Positions 8,364-15,247 of a DNA stretch of 34,831 bases are shown here, in pieces. The position numbers and the translations under genes were made by a program. The notes beneath the pieces are model-generated. The model was not told where the DNA came from, did no database searches, and saw only the letters and a list, made by a program, of their open reading frames with translations. The stretch lies in assembly GCA_002718195.1 (NCBI GenBank), contig PBDU01000006.1, positions 175,002-209,832 of the forward strand, given 5' to 3'. The stretch is from Methanobacteriota archaeon (GTDB taxonomy: Archaea > Thermoplasmatota > Poseidoniia > Poseidoniales > Poseidoniaceae). How positions within the stretch are numbered: position 1 is the stretch's first letter; each line of letters opens with the position of its first letter.

Positions 8364-9188
8364 TCAATCAGAATTCATTATTTCGGTCAATTTTCCAATT
8401 CTAATTCTGACTTCCTCGGGAGCAGGAATGTTTGCATTCAAGAATGCGTGCAAAGTATCAGACAGTTGAAGCATTGCAGATTCCCAATCTTCCATTATTT
8501 CTGCAAGGTCCGCCAAGCCCCATCTGGAAACTAATTGACCACTAAGGTCGTCTATTTCCAGAGCAATCTCGAGTGACTTTTCCAATTGGTCTTTGGCAGC
8601 ATTGAGGTTTCCTGTGGTAGCATTAATATGAGCTAAATCAGCAAGCGCTTCCATTTGCCCTTCTTTATCCTCCATCTTCTCAAGTAACCCTAACCTTGCT
8701 TCTTCGTGCAAAACAGCCTCCTCAAACTCACCTGATTGCTTAGCAATCGCAGATAAGACAGCCAAGCCATACACTCTGCCTTCGATATCTTCTGCTTCAT
8801 CTCTAAGACGCATTGATCTTGAAACCATTGAGGAGGCAGCATCAAGGTCACCTGCAGCTAACATCATCAAGGAAGCATGATGGTAAATTGCTGCCGATAA
8901 TGATTCATGATTTTCTTCACTTTCAAGTCCCATCGCTAATCCCAGGAATTCATCGGCATTTTTTCCATCTCTTTTCAGAGCCTCAAAATCTGCCCATCCT
9001 TCCTCTACTTTGTCCTCTGCAACAGCCTTTGCATGTCTTAGAAGTCTATCTGCTACCTCCGTCTCGTTTATTTCATCTGCAAGACCAACTAAATGCAAGG
9101 CTAAACTTGTGTTTATCCCTTCAGAATCTCCACCACCAAGAAGCATAGAAAGAACTTCTTTTGCGGTCTCAGGACTTATTTCTTCCAT
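8364..9188 (-). CDS. TPR-like helical repeat protein of unknown function
   Basis: 274 aa, all-helical and strongly acidic, without signal peptide or membrane segment. From about residue 95 to the end there are four or five degenerate 34-40-residue tetratricopeptide-like units with small and aromatic residues at the expected spacing: AIYHHASLMMLAAGDLDAAS, LAVLSAIAKQSGEFEEAV, LADLAHINATTGNLNAAKDQ, RWGLADLAEIMEDWESAM. The N-terminal 90 residues may contain two weaker units. TPR proteins act as scaffolds, so a protein-protein role is likely but no partner can be named. The ATG is preceded by GAGGGAT, and the gene begins 9 nt after the SDR stop, within the same minus-strand run. The next gene, the luciferase-like monooxygenase, starts 49 nt further on. 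Confidence 0.75.
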   Translation of the reverse strand: MEEISPETAKEVLSMLLGGGDSEGINTSLALHLVGLADEINETEVADRLLRHAKAVAEDKVEEGWADFEALKRDGKNADEFLGLAMGLESEENHESLSAAIYHHASLMMLAAGDLDAASSMVSRSMRLRDEAEDIEGRVYGLAVLSAIAKQSGEFEEAVLHEEARLGLLEKMEDKEGQMEALADLAHINATTGNLNAAKDQLEKSLEIALEIDDLSGQLVSRWGLADLAEIMEDWESAMLQLSDTLHAFLNANIPAPEEVRIRIGKLTEIMNSD

Positions 9189-9197
9189 ATTGATCCC

Positions 9198-10013
9198 TCA
9201 AATTGATCGAAGCCTTCCACCGTCAACAGCAAGAGATACTCCTCGAATTCCTCCAGCTGCTGGCAGCGCTAGGTATGTCAAAGCGCAAGCAGTTTCCAAT
9301 GGGTCGATTAGTCTGCCAATTGGAACTTGGCTCATCCAACCTTCTTTGACATCCTCTGCAGATTTCCCTGTTCGAGATTGGATTGATGCGCTTAGAGAAC
9401 CAAGTCTTTCAGTATCTGTGAAACCGGGCAAAATGTTGTTAATCGTAATGCAAGGATGTAATTCTCTTGAGAGTGATTTTGCCCATGAAGCCATCGCTCC
9501 ACGAAGAGTGTTTGATAAGCCAATGTTTGGAATTGGTTCTTTTACGCTAGTAGAAATAATCTGTAAAATTCTACCGTATGATTCAGATTCCATTCCAGGT
9601 GCTAGCATTTGAACAAGGGTGTGGGATGCGTGAAGATGTCTTCTAAATGGAGCATCAAACTCCTCTAGTGTGTTTTGAATCAGAGGTCCCCCTGGTGGTC
9701 CTCCAGCGTTATTTACAAGGATATGTACTGGACCTTTATTTGCTAACAACTTTTCAATCTCTGACCTAATATCATCTTGATTTTCGAGATCTAATTGTAT
9801 TGCTGAGTGAGAGCCCTGACCTAGAGAGGTAAGTTCTGCTGTCAAATCATTTAGCGAAGCTATATTTCTGCTTGCAACAGTGACATTTGCGCCACATTTT
9901 GCCATAATGATAGCCGTTGCTCTACCAATTCCTTTACTTGCTCCGCAAACTAGTGCATGTTTTCCCTTCAACGCATTTTGATTGAACGGGAAATCGGCAT
10001 TTAGTAAGTCCAT
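9198..10013 (-). CDS. Atypical short-chain dehydrogenase/reductase lacking the YxxxK pair
   Basis: 271 aa from the ATG at 10013. A TTG at 10088 could add 25 residues overlapping the preceding gene, but the shorter form puts the Rossmann motif where SDRs have it. Visible: CGASKGIGRA (residues 23-32, cofactor loop), ASRN, DLEN, NNAGGPPGG, the Ser154 region (ISTSVKEPIPNIGLSN), PGFTDTERL after the active site and the C-terminal AVDGGRLRS. By spacing, the catalytic Tyr and Lys are replaced by Ser167 and Arg171 (SNTLR). A subgroup of SDRs annotated as oxoacyl reductases is known with VKxPIxNLxLSNSLR in this place, so this is a family trait rather than a mutation. Substrate and even redox activity are uncertain. 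It follows the M28 peptidase gene (stop at 10076) and is followed by the TPR gene. Confidence 0.78.
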   Translation of the reverse strand: MDLLNADFPFNQNALKGKHALVCGASKGIGRATAIIMAKCGANVTVASRNIASLNDLTAELTSLGQGSHSAIQLDLENQDDIRSEIEKLLANKGPVHILVNNAGGPPGGPLIQNTLEEFDAPFRRHLHASHTLVQMLAPGMESESYGRILQIISTSVKEPIPNIGLSNTLRGAMASWAKSLSRELHPCITINNILPGFTDTERLGSLSASIQSRTGKSAEDVKEGWMSQVPIGRLIDPLETACALTYLALPAAGGIRGVSLAVDGGRLRSI

Positions 10014-10075
10014 GCATCGGCTAAAAGATTCGATTATTAGAATCCTATCAGTGATTATTTTACCGAGGGATGATT

Positions 10076-11437
10076 CTATTCTTTCCAAGTTCCATGGAAG
10101 TTTTCGGCATTGTCAACCCTCACAAATAAGTCCATTGAAGACCACACTAGACTATTGAAACCGCTAGCCATTCCCTCAGGTCCTCCTGCTTTGGCAGTCA
10201 TGAATTCGAGCGTATCTGAAGGCGAATGCCATTCTTGCCAGAAGGAGATGTCTCCTCCTGGGCTGAAGAAGTTGAAAGTTGGATAACCCTCTGAAAAGAA
10301 GGAACAGTGGTCTGATGCACATGATTCAGCAATTTGCCAGTAAATTGGATTTCCTAGCGTTGGTTCATACGCCAAATCGTCTTCGATTGTTGTACCAACC
10401 CAATCCATCATTCTGTTCATATTTTCGTCATTCGCTCCGGCTATACTAATCGACCAATCGTATTTTGTGGGCTCGAAGATATCACCGGTAAGTGGGTCGA
10501 TGATTGGGTCTGTTAGTGGAACTATTGGATAATTCAATGAAACCATGTCAAAATTCATGTATGCTCTAACTGAGACATTTTCTGGCAGATTTGCGACATA
10601 GGCTCTGGTACCCAGTAACCCCTCTTCCTCACATGCCCAAAGACCAGCAACAACGGTGTGGTCAAATTCCATCTTGGCAAGTGCTTGAGCCATCTCTAAG
10701 GAAACAGTAGAGCCCGAAGTATCGTCATTTGCTCCTTCGTTGGTTCCACCGCTTGGAGGTGTGAAGGCATAAGCAATGTCAAAATGACCACCAATTACGA
10801 TGTACTCGTCAGGGTTCACTCTTCCCCAATTATAGCCGACGATGTTCAATTGGTCTGGGTCATCAGGATATCTCGTGATTTCAACGTGGTCAAATCCATA
10901 ACTTTCCATTTCCACTAACATCGCTTCAGCAGCTCTTTCATATCCAGCGCCACCATCGTGAATAGAAGCACTAGCGCACCACCTATTATTGTACTCTGAA
11001 GTAAGCATGTCAATCGTCTGATATGCTCTTCTTCCGTCAACTAACATCATTTCTTGACTCTCCACAAGTTGAACAGTAAAGTTCTCAACAAATTCACCAG
11101 AAGTGACGATAAAGTCTAGTGACTCCTTTTCAGTATCAAGAATTAACAAGTTAACGGTGATTGTGGATGGATCATATGTCATGTTCATCATATCTCTGAG
11201 GACGCCAAATTCATCCACAAAAAAGGTTCCAGCAGGTCTTTGAACAGTATATTCTGTCTCGGAGGATACATCGAAACTGAAGTATTGTCCACGCGGTGCA
11301 CTCAATCCTTCAGTTTCTGTTAAAATCTCTAATTTTGGCTCGATTTCAACTTCCTCTGGTTCAGCAAAACAACCCGATAGCGGGGTTAGGAGCATCAGCA
11401 ATGTTAGCAGAAGCGCAGTGCTTAGCCTGTGTGCCAT
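10076..11437 (-). CDS. Secreted M28-family zinc aminopeptidase, lipoprotein
   Basis: 453 aa. The N-terminal signal ends in a lipobox-like PLSGC (Cys23), so the enzyme is probably anchored outside the cell. Residues about 30-150 form a beta-rich domain of no recognised family. The M28 catalytic domain follows, with all metal-binding motifs visible: GGHFDIAY (His218, Asp220), GANDDTSGS (bridging Asp), CEEEGLLGT (catalytic and metal Glu pair), NFDMVS, and SDHCSF with the last His. Two-zinc peptidases of this family release N-terminal residues from peptides, which fits a protein-scavenging heterotroph. The ATG has GAGG about 8 nt upstream and starts 32 nt after the alpha/beta hydrolase stop, so the two may be cotranscribed. 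Confidence 0.87.
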   Translation of the reverse strand: MAHRLSTALLLTLLMLLTPLSGCFAEPEEVEIEPKLEILTETEGLSAPRGQYFSFDVSSETEYTVQRPAGTFFVDEFGVLRDMMNMTYDPSTITVNLLILDTEKESLDFIVTSGEFVENFTVQLVESQEMMLVDGRRAYQTIDMLTSEYNNRWCASASIHDGGAGYERAAEAMLVEMESYGFDHVEITRYPDDPDQLNIVGYNWGRVNPDEYIVIGGHFDIAYAFTPPSGGTNEGANDDTSGSTVSLEMAQALAKMEFDHTVVAGLWACEEEGLLGTRAYVANLPENVSVRAYMNFDMVSLNYPIVPLTDPIIDPLTGDIFEPTKYDWSISIAGANDENMNRMMDWVGTTIEDDLAYEPTLGNPIYWQIAESCASDHCSFFSEGYPTFNFFSPGGDISFWQEWHSPSDTLEFMTAKAGGPEGMASGFNSLVWSSMDLFVRVDNAENFHGTWKE

Positions 11438-11469
11438 GACATATCCTCAGTGGGTCTCCTTTTTCAGTT

Positions 11470-12219
11470 TTACAACCAATCTTGTATGGCATTCAAAATG
11501 ACTAACCAATCATCGCTGGCAACGTCAATCACGGAGTAATGGTCTCCATTGAGCCAAAGTTTCTGGATGTCGCAATCTTTTGCTTTCATCACTCTGTAAT
11601 AGGTCTCTGATTGAGAGATTGGCACATCAACATCATCTTTTCCATGTGCAAGTAAAACTGCGGTTTTTGGCGGATTATTAATCGGGTTCAAAATCTTCCA
11701 AACCCCCTCATTTTCCATAGGATCTGAGCCAATCCATTTTCTAATTGCGTCACCTTCATCAGATAATTTATCACTGTCAGCAGAAAACAAATCGCAAATT
11801 GGTGATTGTGCAATGGTTAGCCAGGGCTTTGTCTCTGCCTTAGAGGCCAACATAAGTGCAAGCTGCCCTCCAGCTGAGTGGCCCATTATCATCGACCTTG
11901 TCATATCTATTCCAGGAAGCAATGCTAACTGCCCCCAAGCGCGTAAAACGTCTGAGATAGTTTCCATCCAAACACCCGTATCTTCAGGACTCCAGCGTTT
12001 GAATTCGATATTCCAAGCAGCGATACCCGCATCAGCTAAATCTTCTGCTATGGGTTCCATTAGGCTTGAATCAAATTTTTGTTTCCAAAAACCTCCGTGA
12101 ATTAGCATTACACAAGGAACTCCATGCCCTTTATCGAACTCTGAATCATCTTCGGGCATATACAAGTCTGCATATTGCCAATCAGAAGCACCCCACTGCA
12201 TTCTGTCAACAATTGCCAT
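11470..12219 (-). CDS. Alpha/beta-hydrolase fold esterase, kynurenine-formamidase-like motif
   Basis: 249 aa from the ATG at 12219 (an in-frame TTG 12 nt upstream is less likely). The oxyanion motif HGGFW is at residues 41-45, nucleophile Ser115 in GHSAGG, an acid in HGKDDVDVP (about 195-198) and His227 in GDHYS. The HGG(F/Y)W plus GHSAGGQLA combination is shared by kynurenine formamidases and by many esterases of the carboxylesterase/lipase group. No signal peptide, so cytoplasmic. A TATA-like box at 12241-12248 lies about 25 nt upstream of the ATG. This gene therefore probably heads the minus-strand run that leads through the SDR, monooxygenase and ALDH genes. N-formylkynurenine hydrolysis would fit an aromatic amine pathway but is only a hypothesis; a general esterase is equally possible. 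Confidence 0.8.
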   Translation of the reverse strand: MAIVDRMQWGASDWQYADLYMPEDDSEFDKGHGVPCVMLIHGGFWKQKFDSSLMEPIAEDLADAGIAAWNIEFKRWSPEDTGVWMETISDVLRAWGQLALLPGIDMTRSMIMGHSAGGQLALMLASKAETKPWLTIAQSPICDLFSADSDKLSDEGDAIRKWIGSDPMENEGVWKILNPINNPPKTAVLLAHGKDDVDVPISQSETYYRVMKAKDCDIQKLWLNGDHYSVIDVASDDWLVILNAIQDWL

Positions 12220-12240
12220 ATACCAAACCAATCAAACAGG

Positions 12241-12248
12241 CATATAGG
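12241..12248 (-). promoter_or_regulatory. TATA box of the alpha/beta hydrolase gene
   Basis: On the minus strand this reads CCTATATG, preceded by a run of eight A that could serve as the purine-rich BRE. Its centre is about 25 nt upstream of the ATG at 12219, so the transcript would begin at or next to the start codon. Confidence 0.55.
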
Positions 12249-12369
12249 GTTTTTTTTAATGCTCTGGAGGTAATTAATAGCAGGAAAAATTTTCCCTTTA
12301 AGCATAGTTTTGTACACAAATTTACCTTTTGTATCTCCAACCTAAGGTTCGAATTTGGGTTGCACAAAA

Positions 12370-13782
12370 TCAAGGACAAACTCGCTTCCTGTCTCTAGGG
12401 AACAGGACCGTCTCTCTTACATTGGATGCTCCTGTTAATTTCATCAAAATTCTCTCAACACCAAGACCCCATCCAGCGTGCGGTGGAACTCCGTGACGGA
12501 AACCTGCAACATAGAATTCGAACTCTTCGGGATCAAGACCCATGTCTTTCAAATTTTCACACAGGATATCAATTCTGTGTTCCCTTTGCCCACCGCTAGT
12601 CAATTCGTCCCTTCCAAAGTTCAAGTCAAACCCTCTGGACAATTGTCTTCCAGTTGATCCAGTTTCACCTTCGACTTGGTGTATGTAAAACGGCTTTAGA
12701 TCCATTGGCCATCTTGGTAGGAAGTAAAACTGCGGCAAATCTTCAGCAAGTAAATCCGAGTTCTCTGCATCAATGTCGTCTCCCCACTCGATTTTTCCGC
12801 CCTTTTCTTTGATGATTCTAATGGCGTCGTCATATTCAACCCTAGGGAATGGTAATTCAGGGACTATTACCTCGATTGGCTCTTCATCCTGCGTTGCTCT
12901 GTAATCGTTGATCGTGTTGATGTGTGATTTACATTCATCATCGTGAGCGATGGATTTCCAAATGTGATGGATCATCCTCTCAAGAACTCCCATCACGTCG
13001 TTATCGTCAGCCCAAGAGCATTCAATATCAAATGAAATGAATTCGTTCAAGTGGCGATATGTGTCGTGCTTTTCAGCTCTAAATGCTGGTCCTACCTCGA
13101 AAACTCTTTCCAGACCGCCGGACATACAGAGTTGCTTGAAAAGTTGAGGTGATTGATTTAGGTAAGCAGGAGTGTCGAAATACTGCATTGGGAATAAATC
13201 AGTTCCTCCTTCAGTTGCAGTAGCGACAATCTTTGGAGTGTGGGTTTCAACAAATCCCTCGTTTATCAGGTGCTCTCTGCCATATTGTAGAACCTTACCC
13301 CTTAGCCTAAACATAGCATTCACGTGTGCCCTTCTCAAATCGAGGAACCTATTGTCCAAGCGAGTATCAAGCCCAACGCTTACCGTATCGGTAACTCCGA
13401 GCGGGAGTGGTGCTTCAGCGCTAGCAATTACGTGCAAGTCGCTGACGAGAACTTCGTATGCGGGAGGCGGAGGAGTTTCGCCTTCCTTGACCTTCGGAGG
13501 CCTCTTTTCTGCTACTGTACCCGTGGCTTGAATGGTTGATTCCCTATTCAAGGATTGTAATAGGCTCAGTTTTTCCTCACCTAAAGAATCTGATTTTGCG
13601 AATATTTGAGTCATTCCAGTACCGTCTCTCAAATCGGCAAAGCAAATCGCTCCTTTCCCTCTTGACGCATGCAAGAAACCTGCAATCGTAACCTCTTGAC
13701 CGATAAGGTCAGAGCCCTCGCTTTGAATTTGCCCTAGGGTGTGTGTTCTGTAATTGGTTGGATGCCATTGAGCGTTGCTCAT
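12370..13782 (-). CDS. aspS: Aspartyl-tRNA synthetase, archaeal type (possibly non-discriminating Asp/Asn)
   Basis: 470 aa class IIb synthetase charging tRNA-Asp with aspartate. The N-terminal OB-fold (about 15-125) carries the anticodon-binding core AGFLHASRGKGAICFADLRD. The catalytic core has LDTRLDNRFLDLRR, the archaeal signature PKIVATATEGGTDLFP, NQSPQLFKQ, motif 2 FRAEKHDTYRHLNEF, SSGG-like TSGGQREHR and motif 3 GLGVERI. It lacks the GAD insertion of bacterial AspRS. An His (AGFLH) stands where discriminating archaeal enzymes have Trp. A 17-residue proline-rich stretch (KRPPKVKEGETPPPP) enlarges the OB domain. The ATG at 13782 follows a direct repeat of GGTAGGTC. A TATA-like sequence near 13854-13862 would give a leader of about 50 nt. 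It is divergent from metK. Confidence 0.93.
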   Translation of the reverse strand: MSNAQWHPTNYRTHTLGQIQSEGSDLIGQEVTIAGFLHASRGKGAICFADLRDGTGMTQIFAKSDSLGEEKLSLLQSLNRESTIQATGTVAEKRPPKVKEGETPPPPAYEVLVSDLHVIASAEAPLPLGVTDTVSVGLDTRLDNRFLDLRRAHVNAMFRLRGKVLQYGREHLINEGFVETHTPKIVATATEGGTDLFPMQYFDTPAYLNQSPQLFKQLCMSGGLERVFEVGPAFRAEKHDTYRHLNEFISFDIECSWADDNDVMGVLERMIHHIWKSIAHDDECKSHINTINDYRATQDEEPIEVIVPELPFPRVEYDDAIRIIKEKGGKIEWGDDIDAENSDLLAEDLPQFYFLPRWPMDLKPFYIHQVEGETGSTGRQLSRGFDLNFGRDELTSGGQREHRIDILCENLKDMGLDPEEFEFYVAGFRHGVPPHAGWGLGVERILMKLTGASNVRETVLFPRDRKRVCP

Positions 13783-13908
13783 AGCAAGTCGGTAGGTCGG
13801 TAGGTCATGAAATCATCGTTTGAATTTTGATGAGAATAACGGTGATTGATTAATTCATATATTTATTCCTTATTAGGAATATTCAGGGTAAAAAATAATC
13901 CAATACTT

Positions 13909-13916
13909 CATATAAT
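13909..13916 (+). promoter_or_regulatory. TATA box of metK
   Basis: The sequence CATATAAT is centred about 25 nt upstream of the metK ATG, predicting a leaderless or nearly leaderless transcript. A 6-bp inverted repeat (ATTCCT/AGGAAT, 13865-13880) lies about 30 nt further upstream and might be a regulator site. I saw no SAM-riboswitch-like fold, and there is no room for one in a leaderless message. Confidence 0.55.
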
Positions 13917-13936
13917 CAAGGTTAGGCGGGCGCAAC

Positions 13937-15166
13937 ATGACTAGTCTGTTCACGTCTGAATCAGTTACATCCGGCCATCCTGACAAATTATGTGATGCTA
14001 TCTCTGATGCTATAGTAGATGCTTGTTTGGCAGTAGATTCCAATGCAAGAGTTGCGGTTGAAACCTTAGTCAAAGGAAAAATCGACAAAGGATTAATCGT
14101 TTTAGCAGGTGAAGTTTCTTTGAACGGAAATGCGCCTGACTATGAGCAAATAGCACGAGATTGTGCAGAGAGTATAGGATACAATTCTCTTGCTATTGGT
14201 TTTGATTCCACGAGTGAAGAGAATTGTGATGTTGAGGTACACATAACAACTCAATCTGCAAACATCGCTCAAGGAACACAAGCAGAAGAAAATCAAGGAG
14301 CAGGCGATCAAGGATTGATGTTCGGATATGCTTGTGATGAAACTGAGGACTACGATGGATTGAAGGGCAAATATTTCCCACTAGCGGCTGCCCTTTCCCA
14401 AAGACTAACTCGAAGGCTCACAACTGCTAGAGAGGACGGAACAATGCCTTGGGCAAGACCGGACGGTAAATCTCAGGTCACTGTGGAATACTCAGAAGAC
14501 GGCAGAGCAAAGACGGTTCATACAGTAGTTATCGCAATCCAGCACGATTCCAAGCTGAAAGATATGTTCGATGGAGACGAGAACAAGGAACTTGAGTACG
14601 TTAGAGATCAAGTAAAGCAACATGTTGTTGAGCACTCTATTCCTAAAGAATTACTCGGAGAATCTTACAGGCTTGTAGTGAATGGAACTGGAAGATTCGC
14701 AGACCCCGGTGGTCCTTATGCTGATGCGGGGATAACAGGAAGAAAAATCATTGTAGACACCTATGGTGGAATGGGTAGACATGGCGGTGGTGCTTTCTCT
14801 GGAAAAGATCCATCAAAAGTTGACAGGAGTGCAGCTTATGCAGCAAGATGGGCAGCGAAACACCTCGTAGCAGCAGGACTTGCGAGCAAGTGCGAAATTC
14901 AATTGGCTTACGTGATTGGTGTTGCAGAGCCGGTATCAATTATGGTTGAGTCATTCGGAACTGGTACATTACCAGATGCTGAGTTAACTGAAAAGGTCAA
15001 GTCTGTATTCGATTTTAGACCATCTGCAATCGCAAAGAATCTTAATTTGTTGAATCCAATATACTCTCCTTGTGCAGCAGGTGGACATTTCGGAAGAGAT
15101 TCGAATAACGGCACTTTCCCTTGGGAAGAAATAAGCCAATCCATAATTTCTGAGTTGACTTCCTGA
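13937..15166 (+). CDS. metK: S-adenosylmethionine synthetase, bacterial/eukaryotic MetK type
   Basis: 409 aa. It makes S-adenosylmethionine from methionine and ATP. The sequence is clearly of the MetK family and not the divergent archaeal MAT family: N-terminal FTSESVTSGHPDKLCD (ATP and K+ site), GEV, the hexapeptide GAGDQG (121-126, ATP binding), DGKSQVTVEY, the P-loop-like GGGAFSGKDPSKVDRS (283-298), AYAARWAAKHLVAAGLA and AYVIGVAEPVS. Most archaea carry only the other family, so this gene was probably acquired from bacteria, perhaps early in the lineage; base composition looks like its neighbours. A TATA box sits 25 nt upstream, and a short hairpin plus T-run follows the gene. The product supplies the methyl donor for enzymes such as TrmI nearby. 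Confidence 0.95.
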   Translation: MTSLFTSESVTSGHPDKLCDAISDAIVDACLAVDSNARVAVETLVKGKIDKGLIVLAGEVSLNGNAPDYEQIARDCAESIGYNSLAIGFDSTSEENCDVEVHITTQSANIAQGTQAEENQGAGDQGLMFGYACDETEDYDGLKGKYFPLAAALSQRLTRRLTTAREDGTMPWARPDGKSQVTVEYSEDGRAKTVHTVVIAIQHDSKLKDMFDGDENKELEYVRDQVKQHVVEHSIPKELLGESYRLVVNGTGRFADPGGPYADAGITGRKIIVDTYGGMGRHGGGAFSGKDPSKVDRSAAYAARWAAKHLVAAGLASKCEIQLAYVIGVAEPVSIMVESFGTGTLPDAELTEKVKSVFDFRPSAIAKNLNLLNPIYSPCAAGGHFGRDSNNGTFPWEEISQSIISELTS

Positions 15167-15170
15167 TTTA

Positions 15171-15203
15171 GCACTTCTTAGTGCCTATTATCGACTCTTT
15201 TTT
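15171..15203 (+). terminator. Putative metK terminator
   Basis: A 5-bp hairpin GCACT-TCTT-AGTGC (15171-15184) is followed after 13 nt by six T (15198-15203) on the coding strand. The T-run alone would be enough for archaeal termination; the hairpin may be incidental. Confidence 0.45.
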
Positions 15204-15247
15204 GCGATTTGCTAAAAGGGGGTTATCTCCTCGCCCAACTTGGTCTC

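Noticed and set aside
12247..12257. T-run as a terminator
   Set aside because: The T-run is on the plus strand, where no gene ends nearby. On the minus strand it is an A-run upstream of a TATA box.
13785..13804. Direct repeat of GGTAGGTC just upstream of aspS
   Set aside because: Two copies of 8 nt only, with no dyad symmetry or position typical of an operator; could be chance.
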